From Candidatus Tritonobacter lacicola (GTDB lineage Bacteria; Auribacterota; Tritonobacteria; Tritonobacterales; Tritonobacteraceae): a stretch of 51,620 bases of DNA. The translations under genes were made by a program, and so were the position numbers. Shown here piece by piece: positions 43,901 to 51,620 of the stretch (positions are counted from its first letter, which is position 1; each line of letters begins with the position of its first letter). The notes under the pieces are model-generated. The model saw nothing but the letters and a program-made list of their open reading frames with translations, had not been told where the DNA came from and searched no databases. The stretch is from NCBI GenBank assembly GCA_030765135.1, contig JAVCDC010000065.1:1-51620 (forward strand), in the 5' to 3' direction.

Positions 43901-46900
43901 TCGGAATCGACGGCGTACACGTTGTGGTCAAAGGAACCCACATAGATCACACCGTCAGGGCCTATCGCCGGTGAGGAACGGCCGCCGGTACCAGTGTAGG
44001 ACCACGAGAGGATGCAGGACCACGAGAGGGAGCCCGTGGAGTTCAGGGCATAGAGATTGTTGTCGAATAATTCTATATAAATTTTCCCATCCGGGCCTAT
44101 CGCGGGGGAGGAATATACCGTGCCTCCCCCTGCCATGTAGGACCATGAGAGGGAGCCCGTGGAATTGAGGGCGTAGACCCCCCCGATTCCCCAGGAAGAA
44201 CCCAGATAGACCCTTCCATCGGGGCCAACGGCGGGGGAGGAAGTCACATTGTCACCGATCACATAAGTCCAGGCGAGTGTGGCTGTCGCAGGGCCGGCAT
44301 ACTGGCTTTGACCCGTGCGCTGTGCGTCGTGATGGAACATCGGCCAGAAGGCGTACAGCGTGGGAGTGGGGGTGGGCGTCGGGGTGATCGTCGGTGTTGG
44401 CGTGGGCGTCATGGTGGGGACGGAGGAGCTGTTCCGCGGGTTGCACGCGACCTCAGAGAAGTCGTTGGCGTTATCGTCAGTGTCGAGCCCGTCAGTGGTC
44501 CTCTTCCACGCCTTCCCGCTCCCCAGCGTTCCCAGGCGCGTCCCCTCGTAGCGTGAAGAGGTCTCCCAGCCGACCGTGTCCACGACCTCGGCGGAGGCGT
44601 TCAGGAGCTGCGCGAAGCTGTTCGCGCCGTTGTCGGTGATGCCGATGTTCGTATCCACGTCGGGGACGACGCTCCCCGTGGGGTTCGTGTCCGATATCAG
44701 GTAGAAGCCGTACCCGTAGATGACGTCGGAGGAGGTGAAGATGTAGTCCCCCGAGTATACGTTGAGTTCCCAGTTCTCCAGGTTTACAGGTGTGCTCGAG
44801 TTGTTGTAGAGCTCCACGTACTCGCCGAGGCCGCCGCTTCCCGTGCTGAAGGGGCCCACCTGGTTGACGACGACGCCCGGCGTGGGCGTGGGATCCTGGA
44901 AACAGTAGAGCCTACTATCCCACGACCCTACATAGAGACTCCCGTCAGAGCTTAAGGATGGGGAATAGACGTCCTCTCCCGTCAGGTACGTCCAGGAGAG
45001 TGAACCCGTGGAGGTGAGGGCGTAGAGCCTGGCGTTGGAGGACCCCACGTAGATACGCCCTGAAGAGTCCACGAGGGGAGAACTTGATGTCCAGGCGGTC
45101 ACATAGCTCCACGTGAGTGAGCCCGAAGAATTGAGCGCATAGGTTCCGGAGTCCTCGGAAGCCACATAGATGCGCCCGTCTGAGCCTACTGCGGGCGAAG
45201 AGGATACATCCCCGCCCGTTACATAGCTCCACTCGAGCGAGCCCGCGGAGGTCAGGGCGTATATCCTGTTATCCAGAGCGCCCACATAGACCCTCTCTCC
45301 GGGGTCCTCCAGGGTGGGGGAAGACCAGACGCCGCTGAATTGACCCGGCCCGGTGGCGTACGTCCACAAGAAGGAGCCCGTAGAAGTGAACGCGTACAGG
45401 TTGTTGTCCTGGGACCCCACGTAAACCCTCTCCCCATAGCCCAGGGCTGGGGAGGAAGCGACTGGATCGCCCGTCATATAGGTCCATGAGAGGGAGCCAT
45501 CGGAATTGAATGCGTAACACCTGTTATCACTCGACCCCATATATATGGTACCGTCAGACCCTATGGCGGGGGAGGAACCCACGTTGTCCCCCGTCAGGTA
45601 GGTCCACGAGAAGGAGCCGTCAGAATTCACGCAATAGAGATTATCGTCATTCGACCCAACGAAGACCTTGTCCCCGGCGCCGAGGGCGGGGGAAGAAGTG
45701 ACGTAATGCCCTGTGGCGTAACTCCATGCAAGCGATCCCGCAGGCGTAATGCCGTAGATGCGATTGTCCCTGGACCCCACGTAAACGCGCCCGTCGGACC
45801 CTGTGGCGGGGGATGATGTCACGCTGGACCCGGCCACATAGGTCCAGGCGAGCGTCGCCGTCGCGGGCCCTTCGTAAGGGCTCCTCCCCGTGTGCCTCAG
45901 GTCGTGCCTGAACATCGGCCAGGGCGTATCCGCGAGCTCACTTTTTTGTCCCAGCGCGGCCCCTTCCTGTGTCCATGGGTGGGGCGCCGAGAAGGTTCCC
46001 GGCGGTGCGCTTGCGGGTGTCTCGACCGGCGGGGGCGAGGACGTCTTTACGTCAATGGTGAGCTTGACAGCGGTGACGCCCCCAGTGAACAGATCGACGT
46101 CCTGCTCGAAGATACTCACTGTGCCAGTCTTCTCTCCGCCCCCCGGCACCTGCGAGATGAAACCCGCCCAGCCCTCGCCCATCTCTTGCTCTAATAAGTT
46201 TGAATTCCCCGACCCTGGCCAGAGGTCTTCTATCTTCGTGCACTTGTAGTTCCCCCCGGTATCATCAAAGTATGTTGCCAAATCGAGGCCAACAAGGAAT
46301 TTGGCCGGGCCCTTGCACCTGTTCCAGATTGTCACGACGACTGTCTTGCGGTCCTGCGAGACGAAGCTGAAGACCTTGTACTGGTTGGGCATTAAAAGCT
46401 TGATATTGGGAAGCAGTTCGGGTGTACCACACTCCCCGTAGCTAAAGACGAAGAGGCCGAGGTCGGCCTTGAAAGTCCCGTGGTAGAAAGCTTCAGGGGC
46501 ATCGTCGTACACCTTGTAGTAGTCGGAATAATCATCGAAGCTCCGTTTGTTCGGCGGTTCCCATTCCCATTTGGCCCAGAGCTTCCAGCCGAACACGAAG
46601 TTGAGCTGGGGCCACGGGTCCCTTTGTAGGACAATTCCCTGCGTGAGACCCTGGAAGACTCCGGGGAAGAGGTACCGTGCGACCTCTGGGTAATCTGCTC
46701 CTGAGGCAGGGGGGTAACCTGTCAGGTGGTGCTGCCCCCACACGTCGATGTAGGGGATGAGAAAATCAACTATCCCCTCTACCATGAGGATCTTCTTCGG
46801 GCCCCAGTCCGGGTCCCACCCGCCAGGGGGGCGCCACACCTCGTCGTTGAGCCTCTTGAGGTACCCTGCAAGGCCTGGCCCCAATGTTGTCGCGGGCGTG

Positions 46901-48591
46901 TTGGGGATGTTCGTACCCGGCACGAAGGTCCCGTCGCCGTGGCCGTGGCCGTTCTCGTAGCAGAAGAGCTGGGCGTGCCCGGCGAGGACGGTGTCGAGCC
47001 AGACGCCGTCGATGCCGTGGTATGGCGTGTATTTACTACCATCCTTATCCGGGTCGAAGAGTATCTTTTGGTCATTGATGACGGTGTCCCTGAGCTCATT
47101 GCTGCAGACGCACTGGGTATAGAATCTTCCGGGGACTCCGCAGAATTCATAGTTTTCCTCTTGTACCGTAAGTTCCCACTTCATCTTTCCCCAGATCCAA
47201 TACCAATTCTTGACGGACTGGCCCGGATGTTGCGACAGCCATTCACCCTTGGTGTCGGCTTCGTAGGGATTGATGAAGAAGATAATGTGGTCTTTTTTAT
47301 CATGGCAGCCATCTATTTCTGGGGGGGGAGTCGGCCCATGTCTCCCTCCCATCCCTCTGGCTAAAGCGTCTGCAGGTGAGAGATTATCTCCACTATGCCC
47401 CTCGTCGAGGTTGAAGTGAGGCCAATAATTCTTATAGTCTACACCACCGCTGTAAAGAGTAGCGCCCCACTCCGCCCGGCCTTCCCACCAAGTCTCGTCT
47501 AAAGCGATATTGTTCCCATCGACATCCCACAATTTCATCTTGTGGGTGTAGTACTCGGCATAATTATCGATATAGCCGTCCCAGGAGATGCTGTGTGCTA
47601 CCTTGATCCAGTTGGGATACTCCCTGGTCCACCCCGCCTCGTTCGCCATCCACCATTTATAGCGGTCGGCGCCCCAGTACCATCCGGTCCCCCTTTTGAG
47701 TCCAACCTCCATTTCGTACGATTTCCACGTCTTTCCCGGCTCGATGAAGGGATAGTGGGTCACGGCCATCTGCTGGCCAAAGCGGAAGGACTTCGTGATC
47801 GCCTCGCTGTCGCATGCGGCAAGGTAGAGACCCTGATAGGTATTCCCGTACCATATCCACTGCCACGCAGCGGGCATGGGATATTTCACCTCGTTATTGC
47901 CCTTGAAATCGAAATTCTTAATCCGCTGCAAGAACAGGTTATACCGTTTCCCGCGCTCCATTGGGCTGATGAAATAAGAGGTCCGAAAGAGAAATTCGTC
48001 GGACCAGATCTCCTTGATTCCCCTCAGTTGGGGGTAGGTGACAGAGACAACCGTCTCTCCCGTAGTGGTGGGGGTATTGTTGGTGACCTCTATCCACCAC
48101 CGGGTGAATTCGCTCCCGTCGAATATCCTCACGTATTGCTTGACGGTGCAATTGCCGCCTCCGACGGGAACGGCGTTCTGAACCATCTTCAGCGTGATGC
48201 CATCCATATTGGTACTTGTGTTCCACGTGTCGAGCGGGTAATTCCACCCTTGGACGGATGTGGTGTGATTGTCTATGTGCGACGTGTTCCATTTGACGGG
48301 CTCGTCGTGGTATCGGAGTGAATAGGAGCCCGGTTTATATTCAGGAGAATTATCATCAAGCCATCCAATGAAGTTCGTGCCCGTCTCGGCGTTTTTAAGA
48401 GCGATTACCCCCCCAGCCTCCGGCAACCCCAACTTGGAAAACTGTATCTCGACCTTGGAGTTGCGGAGGATGAGGTAGTCTGGTGAGGAATCATCGAAGA
48501 CGCAGTCGCCCGGGAAGGCGGGGGGAGGGGCGAGAAGAAGGAAGAGAGAGAGACATACACTGGAAAGTGCGCACCACAGGGACTTCTTCAT
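40999..48591 (-). CDS. Giant secreted protein: glycoside-hydrolase-like domain, three propellers, LTD, five-repeat module
   Basis: 2530 residues from the ATG at 48591, with AAGGAG 6 nt upstream. The signal peptide is MKKSLWCALSSVCLSLFLLL. Residues about 25-870 look like a DUF6259-type glycoside hydrolase: a beta-rich N-part, RYKWWMANEAGWTREYPNW, then TIM-barrel-like GIDGVWLDTVLAG (possible catalytic Asp), ENGHGHGDGTF and ILMVEGIVDFLIPYIDVW (possible acid Glu). About 887-1231 is an eight-bladed PQQ-like propeller (WPMFRHDLRHTGRS); about 1238-1387 a lamin-tail domain (GEYVELYNNSSTPVNLENWE); then Thr/Pro linkers and two more eight-bladed propellers (about 1413-1761 and 1853-2202); residues 2206-2530 are the five-repeat module. 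It may degrade a polysaccharide at or outside the cell surface. Substrate unknown. Confidence 0.85.
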   Translation of the reverse strand: MKKSLWCALSSVCLSLFLLLAPPPAFPGDCVFDDSSPDYLILRNSKVEIQFSKLGLPEAGGVIALKNAETGTNFIGWLDDNSPEYKPGSYSLRYHDEPVKWNTSHIDNHTTSVQGWNYPLDTWNTSTNMDGITLKMVQNAVPVGGGNCTVKQYVRIFDGSEFTRWWIEVTNNTPTTTGETVVSVTYPQLRGIKEIWSDEFLFRTSYFISPMERGKRYNLFLQRIKNFDFKGNNEVKYPMPAAWQWIWYGNTYQGLYLAACDSEAITKSFRFGQQMAVTHYPFIEPGKTWKSYEMEVGLKRGTGWYWGADRYKWWMANEAGWTREYPNWIKVAHSISWDGYIDNYAEYYTHKMKLWDVDGNNIALDETWWEGRAEWGATLYSGGVDYKNYWPHFNLDEGHSGDNLSPADALARGMGGRHGPTPPPEIDGCHDKKDHIIFFINPYEADTKGEWLSQHPGQSVKNWYWIWGKMKWELTVQEENYEFCGVPGRFYTQCVCSNELRDTVINDQKILFDPDKDGSKYTPYHGIDGVWLDTVLAGHAQLFCYENGHGHGDGTFVPGTNIPNTPATTLGPGLAGYLKRLNDEVWRPPGGWDPDWGPKKILMVEGIVDFLIPYIDVWGQHHLTGYPPASGADYPEVARYLFPGVFQGLTQGIVLQRDPWPQLNFVFGWKLWAKWEWEPPNKRSFDDYSDYYKVYDDAPEAFYHGTFKADLGLFVFSYGECGTPELLPNIKLLMPNQYKVFSFVSQDRKTVVVTIWNRCKGPAKFLVGLDLATYFDDTGGNYKCTKIEDLWPGSGNSNLLEQEMGEGWAGFISQVPGGGEKTGTVSIFEQDVDLFTGGVTAVKLTIDVKTSSPPPVETPASAPPGTFSAPHPWTQEGAALGQKSELADTPWPMFRHDLRHTGRSPYEGPATATLAWTYVAGSSVTSSPATGSDGRVYVGSRDNRIYGITPAGSLAWSYATGHYVTSSPALGAGDKVFVGSNDDNLYCVNSDGSFSWTYLTGDNVGSSPAIGSDGTIYMGSSDNRCYAFNSDGSLSWTYMTGDPVASSPALGYGERVYVGSQDNNLYAFTSTGSFLWTYATGPGQFSGVWSSPTLEDPGERVYVGALDNRIYALTSAGSLEWSYVTGGDVSSSPAVGSDGRIYVASEDSGTYALNSSGSLTWSYVTAWTSSSPLVDSSGRIYVGSSNARLYALTSTGSLSWTYLTGEDVYSPSLSSDGSLYVGSWDSRLYCFQDPTPTPGVVVNQVGPFSTGSGGLGEYVELYNNSSTPVNLENWELNVYSGDYIFTSSDVIYGYGFYLISDTNPTGSVVPDVDTNIGITDNGANSFAQLLNASAEVVDTVGWETSSRYEGTRLGTLGSGKAWKRTTDGLDTDDNANDFSEVACNPRNSSSVPTMTPTPTPTITPTPTPTPTLYAFWPMFHHDAQRTGQSQYAGPATATLAWTYVIGDNVTSSPAVGPDGRVYLGSSWGIGGVYALNSTGSLSWSYMAGGGTVYSSPAIGPDGKIYIELFDNNLYALNSTGSLSWSCILSWSYTGTGGRSSPAIGPDGVIYVGSFDHNVYAVDSDGTIRWFYTTGDSIDSSPALGPGGKVYVGSLDYNVYALNSTGSLSWTYMTGGYVSSSPAISSEGQIYVGSQDHGVYAFNSNGSLTWTYMTGGNIYSSPAIGTVGRVHVGSWDSTIYTLNSTGSLSWSYVTGNYVTQSSPAIDSSGHVYVGSQDNGGYALNSTGSLLWTYMTGGSVSSSPAIGSDGRLYVGSNDDMLYAIGVSTPVITSTPSITATPTHTPTGPTPTPTVTDTPTETPTNTPTHTPTVTTPPPTRTPTEIPTMPQTPTPSATATVTQTETPTPLQTATPYAPWPMFHNNQMRMGRSEYRGPSTVAMAWSYVTGGGVSSSPAIGTGGRVYVPDNDAYSPSTMCAVNSDGALAWSYISGSGSFVWSSAAIGADGMVYMGSWDDNVYAIDSAGTLAWSYVTGFWVDSSPAVGSDGRLYVGSWDSGVYALDSDGTLAWTYMTGVSVSSSPAIGSDKRVYVGSWDNNVYALNSDGALAWSYGTGSCVTSSPAIGSDGRIYVGSWDNNVCAIAADGALAWTYETGTWVSSSPAVGTGGRLYIGSGDNNVYALNSDGALSWTYGTGDIVYDSSPAVGAGGRVYVGSWDNNVYALDSDGALAWSYGTGGSVSSSPAIGSDGRIYVGSEDHMLYCLDGVAWKLAILKKDGRGDVNLYFYNDLVAGDRTYWNALARNPSPMARDLWIIPTGNDAVGMASVPGGSPDRLYVMKKEGAGDVNLYLYEGLEDSDWSYWDALARNPSAVARDLWIMPAGNDAIGIASVEDMNADGLKDLAILKKEGRGDVNLYYYNALLTGDWGYWDAVSRNPTPLARDLWLIPTGNDAVGLTDIGKGDGERGLAILKKEGEGDVNLYVYRNLVEGDWSYWDAVSRNPSPLAKDLWIIPSGNDAIGITAIDMDGDGVDDLSVLKKEGAGDVNLYYYNALLTGDWGYWDALARNPSTLAQDLWIIPTGNDAVGITAIRVWWKR
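41002..41976 (-). repeat. Five-repeat C-terminal module, copy C (325 aa)
   Basis: Five repeats of 64, 67, 65, 66 and 63 residues, starting LAILKKDGRGDVNLYFYN. Signatures between repeats: GGSPDR, EDMNADGLKD, DIGKGDGERG and DMDGDGVDD, then VWWKR at the C-terminus. Closest to copy B. Confidence 0.93.
41985..45930 (-). repeat. Three PQQ-like propeller arrays with linkers
   Basis: Three sets of eight blades (about 45930-44900, 44355-43310 and 43035-41985), each preceded by a WPMF(R/H)(H/N) entry strand. Between sets 1 and 2 lie the lamin-tail domain and a short Thr/Pro linker; between sets 2 and 3 a Thr/Pro linker of about 88 residues. Set 3 is closest to the second propeller of the neighbouring gene. 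Confidence 0.88.
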
Positions 48592-49053
48592 CGCCATCTC
48601 CTTACACATGAGAATAACCCTTCCAGATGTGTCTTGGCAGGGTGACATTACCTATCTATCCCCGGCACACTGCCGCATCAAAGATAAGCCAGCTACCGAT
48701 TCCCTCTACGAGAGATCTTCGGCTCCCCTGAGCCGCCTGCGTGCGGGCCGGCACACCGGTCTTCGTGTCCCGATTATGCTCCCCTCGGCACAAGTCGTCG
48801 GTGTCTGTGACGTGATTTTGGTGATGGTTCCGCTCATGGGCTCTTCGAATAACACAGCCTTTCGATTACGCTTTGAAGCGTGCGCTTCCAATCCACAAGA
48901 TATACGTCTATACGGATAGATAGATGTATAGCAAGGGATAACTATTTCAATTTGAACGCAGAAGGAAGTATCTGTCAACCCTATAATAAACCCTATATAA
49001 TACTTAGGTAAAATACGGGGTAAGAAGGGCTGAAAGGGGGGTGATTCTACTGC
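48592..49053 (-). promoter_or_regulatory. Leader of the giant gene with a possible sigma-70 promoter at 48950-48978
   Basis: No gene is evident in these 462 nt. On the minus strand TTGACA (48978-48973) is followed after 17 nt by TCAAAT (48955-48950, four of six to consensus). Transcription from there would give a leader of about 350 nt before the ATG at 48591. The surrounding DNA is AT-rich. A short frame at 48706-48978 lacks coding character. Confidence 0.35.
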
Positions 49054-50421
49054 TTACAGTGTCTGAAGGTAGGTGGAGAGGTTGATTCCTCTCTTGGTGA
49101 TATCCAGCTTTCTGCGTATGTTATCGCGGTGCTTTTCCACGGTTTTCTTGGAAATGTGCAGTATTCTGGCTATATCCTTGGTGCTCAAGCCTATCTTGAT
49201 CATGTCACAGACCTCGATCTCCCGTGGCGTCAGCCTCAAACGCGGCTCGGACAGCTTGCTGCCGAAGGATGTGGCCAGCTCCTCGAGGTTGCGCTTCAGG
49301 AGGCTCAGATACTCCTGCTTGAACTGACCTTTTTCATTTTCGATCTTGCGCAAAACAGGAATCACCAGGTTCTCGATATTGGCTACTATATCGTCCTTGA
49401 ACTTCTTCTTTTCAACTCCGAGCTGTTCCAGTATCTCCCTGAGGGCGACGTTCTTCTCCTCGAGGGCCTCCTTCTGCTCTTTGAGCCGCTCCTCTGAATC
49501 CCTCAGTTCCTTCTCGATTTTCTTGCGCCCGGCAATCTCAAGGAGAAGGTCCTCGTTGACGCGTTTGAGCTCCCCCGTGCGTTTTTCCACCACCTCCTCG
49601 AGCCGGGACCGGTACTGTTTCAACTCATCCTCCGCCCTCTTGCGCTCGGTGATGTCGGTATCCGTGCCCCTATATCCGAGAAGCTTTCCATTCTCGTCGA
49701 GGATGGGAACTCCGCTTGTTTCGAGCACGACCTCAGTGCCATTCTTGTGGACGTTCCGATTGATAAATTCGCGGAAGGATTTTTTGAGGGCAAACACTTC
49801 AAACGATGCCTTCTTTATGTCCTCTCTCTCCTCGGGATGGAGCAGGTCATAGAAGTGCTTTCTGCCCACAATTTCTTCAGGCGTATAGCCCAGGATCTTT
49901 TCCACGGCCGGGCTCGCATAGGTATAAAGCCCATCAGCATCCACTTCCCAGATCCACTCCCTGGCATTCGCCGCCACCTGCGTGAAACGCTTCTCCGACT
50001 CGCGCAGCGCCTCCAGCACTTTTTTACGTTCCGACATGTCCCGGAGCATGCCTATCATGCCGATGGCTTTCCCTTCCTCATTTACCAAGATCGTGTTGCG
50101 CATCAGGGTGGGAAATACCGTGCCGTCCCGGCGTGCATGCAGAACTTCGCCGCTGAACTCTCCCGTCTCTTTGATCTGACGGTTCGCTTTCTCAACTGCA
50201 GAAATCTGTTCCGGAGTGTGAAAGATGGAAAGGTGCTTCCCCACCAACTCATCCGGCGAATAGCCGTGTATGGCCGCGAAGGCTTTATTCACGAAGAGAA
50301 GGTTGCCGTCGAGGTCGCTGACAGCTATCCCCTCCGTGCTCTGCTCCATGACGAAGGCGAGAGTGCGACACATCTCCTGCTCTCGTTCGATGTCGACCAT
50401 GTCTCGAGAGGATGGCTCCAC
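49054..50421 (-). CDS. PAS-PAS-LuxR regulator
   Basis: 455 residues from a GTG at 50421, preceded by AAGGA at 5 nt. Residues about 18-135 form a PAS domain with PAC tail (ESTEGIAVSDLDGNLLFVN; GEVLHARRDGTVFP; GMLRDMSERKK); about 140-270 form a second PAS (EWIWEVDADGLYTYASPAVE; EIVGRKHFYDLLHPEERED; RGTDTDITERKRAED). About 270-345 is a long coiled coil, and residues about 395-455 a LuxR/GerE helix-turn-helix (LTPREIEVCDMIKIGLSTKD, then IARILHISKKTVEKHRDNIR). No histidine kinase or receiver domain, so ligand or redox sensing probably acts directly on DNA binding. Such one-component proteins are common in Desulfobacterota and candidate phyla. Targets are unknown; the giant secreted gene just downstream is a natural candidate. 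Confidence 0.92.
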   Translation of the reverse strand: MEPSSRDMVDIEREQEMCRTLAFVMEQSTEGIAVSDLDGNLLFVNKAFAAIHGYSPDELVGKHLSIFHTPEQISAVEKANRQIKETGEFSGEVLHARRDGTVFPTLMRNTILVNEEGKAIGMIGMLRDMSERKKVLEALRESEKRFTQVAANAREWIWEVDADGLYTYASPAVEKILGYTPEEIVGRKHFYDLLHPEEREDIKKASFEVFALKKSFREFINRNVHKNGTEVVLETSGVPILDENGKLLGYRGTDTDITERKRAEDELKQYRSRLEEVVEKRTGELKRVNEDLLLEIAGRKKIEKELRDSEERLKEQKEALEEKNVALREILEQLGVEKKKFKDDIVANIENLVIPVLRKIENEKGQFKQEYLSLLKRNLEELATSFGSKLSEPRLRLTPREIEVCDMIKIGLSTKDIARILHISKKTVEKHRDNIRRKLDITKRGINLSTYLQTL

Positions 50422-50894
50422 AGATATCCTTAGTAATCGTACAAGTACAGCAAGCCAGATTAATGTAAATAGTCGGCCTGCTTCTCAACAATCATACCGC
50501 TTATGCAGCAACCTGTAAAGCAGAAGGCTTCTGAAGTATGGAAACAGAAAGCAGCGAGGTGTAAAACAACATCACGCCCGGCATTATTTTGTTCGCGATA
50601 ATTCAAGTTTTAGTAAACAAACCTAGAGGCTACTTCCTATTCAACTTTGTCCTAGATTAAACAGATGGTGTTGTTTTACATTAGATATAGCTGTTATATG
50701 GCATAAAATTAAGGATATACCCCGGATTCTTACATCGACAGGTCCATTTTAATAGTGCATTATATACAAACAGGAGTTCTGTCTAATCTATAATGTTAGG
50801 CCAATGAATAGGAATTACGACAATCCATGCACAAAAACAACAGTGAACAAAAGCTGGAGACAAGTAAATCTGCAACTATGAGCGAATATAAGCT
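50422..50894. promoter_or_regulatory. Divergent AT-rich promoter region
   Basis: The 473-nt gap separates the PAS-LuxR gene (minus) from the radical SAM gene (plus) and must contain both promoters. TGTAAAACAACA (50560-50571) and its reverse complement TGTTGTTTTACA (50669-50680) form a 12-bp perfect inverted pair 97 nt apart. A short open frame at 50878-50910 (MSEYKLCDYI) overlaps the next start. Nothing else is certain. Confidence 0.4.
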
Positions 50895-51620
50895 ATGCGA
50901 CTATATCTGATCAATCCTTCCAACCCGCTTGTCAGCATCGTCGGAGCCAGGGGAAGCCGCTGGAACCGTTACCGGGTGTGGAAACCGCTCAGCCTTATGG
51001 TTCTTGCGGGCCTGACCCCGCCGGAGTGGGAAATCTCGATCGTTGACGAGAACTTGGGCGCGCCGGACTATCCGTCGATGCCTCTGCCGGACCTGGTGGG
51101 CATCACTGCTTTCACCTCGCAGGCGAATCGCGCCTATGAAGTGACCGCTCACTTCCGGCGTCTGGGCGTGCCCGTCGTCATGGGCGGTATTCATGCAACC
51201 ATGTGCATGGACGAAGTCATGGAGCGTGCGGACTCGGTTGTCACGGGGGAAGGCGAGGGCGTCTGGCCTCAGGTGCTGGAGGACGCTCGGAACGGCTGCC
51301 TGAAACGCCGGTATGACGGAGGACTCGCCGAGATAAGCGATATCCCAGCCGCTCGTCATGATATGTTGGCTACAGGATATGCCTTCGGAGCCATTCAGAC
51401 CACGCGCGGATGTCCCTTGAACTGTAGCTTCTGCAGTGTGACAGCGTTCAACGGGGCCCGCTACCGGATGCGACCCATCCCGGATATCGTGCGGGAACTC
51501 CAGTCGGTCCGTGAGAAACATGTTCTGGTGGTGGACGACAACCTCATCGGCACGCGCCCCGAACACATCGCCCGCGTCAAGGACCTGTTCCGCGCCATGG
51601 CACAGGCGAACCTGCGAAAG
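50895..51620 (+). CDS. B12-binding domain radical SAM protein (partial)
   Basis: The first 242 codons run off the window. Residues about 1-140 resemble a cobalamin-binding Rossmann domain: MRLYLINPSNP, SIVDENLG, LVGITAFTSQANRAYEVTAH, VVMGGIHATMCMDEV, VVTGEGEGVWP. Then IQTTRGCPLNCSFCSVT holds the CxxxCxxC cluster motif, which binds the 4Fe-4S cluster that cleaves S-adenosylmethionine, and VVDDNLIGTRPEH follows. The product belongs to the large B12-radical SAM family of methyltransferases and other enzymes; substrate not predictable. The ATG at 50895 has no strong Shine-Dalgarno; a 10-codon frame starting at 50878 ends inside it and could couple translation. Confidence 0.93.
   Translation, partial: MRLYLINPSNPLVSIVGARGSRWNRYRVWKPLSLMVLAGLTPPEWEISIVDENLGAPDYPSMPLPDLVGITAFTSQANRAYEVTAHFRRLGVPVVMGGIHATMCMDEVMERADSVVTGEGEGVWPQVLEDARNGCLKRRYDGGLAEISDIPAARHDMLATGYAFGAIQTTRGCPLNCSFCSVTAFNGARYRMRPIPDIVRELQSVREKHVLVVDDNLIGTRPEHIARVKDLFRAMAQANLRK

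Noticed and set aside
48706-48978. 90-codon minus-strand frame upstream of the giant gene
   Set aside because: Mixed composition without domain or ribosome binding site; it overlaps the most likely promoter.

Overview
The window reads as chromosome from an uncultured, GC-rich, Gram-negative-type bacterium. Supporting signs are lipoproteins, secreted proteins with long Thr/Pro linkers, a B12-radical SAM gene and PAS/LuxR and FHA/GGDEF regulators. The intergenic gaps are full of short-period degenerate repeats, a style often seen in candidate-phylum genomes. I cannot name the phylum. Almost all genes lie on the minus strand; the main exceptions are the defence block (about 26.9-36.9 kb) and the last, partial gene.

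Layout. 1-8.1 kb: start of an unidentified gene, a lipoprotein, uvrB, an alpha/beta hydrolase overlapping valS, and an APP1-type (DUF2183) phosphatase-like protein with an internal 99-bp duplication. 8.5-13.9 kb: a tightly overlapping operon, read right to left hom - ApgM-family gene (probable homoserine kinase) - lysC - cimA, which supplies the aspartate/threonine branch and citramalate for isoleucine. 14.1-15.6 kb: an NCS1 nucleobase/allantoin-type permease. 15.9-18.6 kb: a secreted multidomain protein and a small lipoprotein. 19.0-23.4 kb: an FHA-GGDEF protein coupled to a TPR/coiled-coil protein, a secreted metallo-beta-lactamase/helix-hairpin-helix fusion flanked by two arrays of near-tandem repeats, and a ParB-like protein with a perfect 20-bp palindrome upstream.

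23.9-37.3 kb is a patchwork defence island. The intact core, on the plus strand, is a PLD-SNF2 helicase, a DUF4143 ATPase and a 1522-residue type IIG/PglX-like methyltransferase whose C-terminus carries what looks like an AbiEi/DUF6577-type antitoxin domain. Around it lie debris genes: an HsdR N-terminal fragment, a 5'-truncated AlbA-type ATP-binding regulator plus a second copy of its last 24 codons, a small chimeric ORF whose tail matches the ParB-like protein, and the tail of a nucleotidyltransferase behind its small partner gene.

37.4-48.6 kb holds two giant secreted proteins built from 8-bladed PQQ/BamB-like propellers, Thr/Pro linkers and, in the larger one, a glycoside-hydrolase-like domain and a lamin-tail domain. 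Both, and the 15.9-kb protein, end in the same five-repeat module of about 320 residues, whose five repeats are distinguishable by position. This shared C-terminal module is the most striking undescribed feature. The window closes with a PAS-PAS-LuxR regulator and a divergent, partial B12-binding radical SAM gene.
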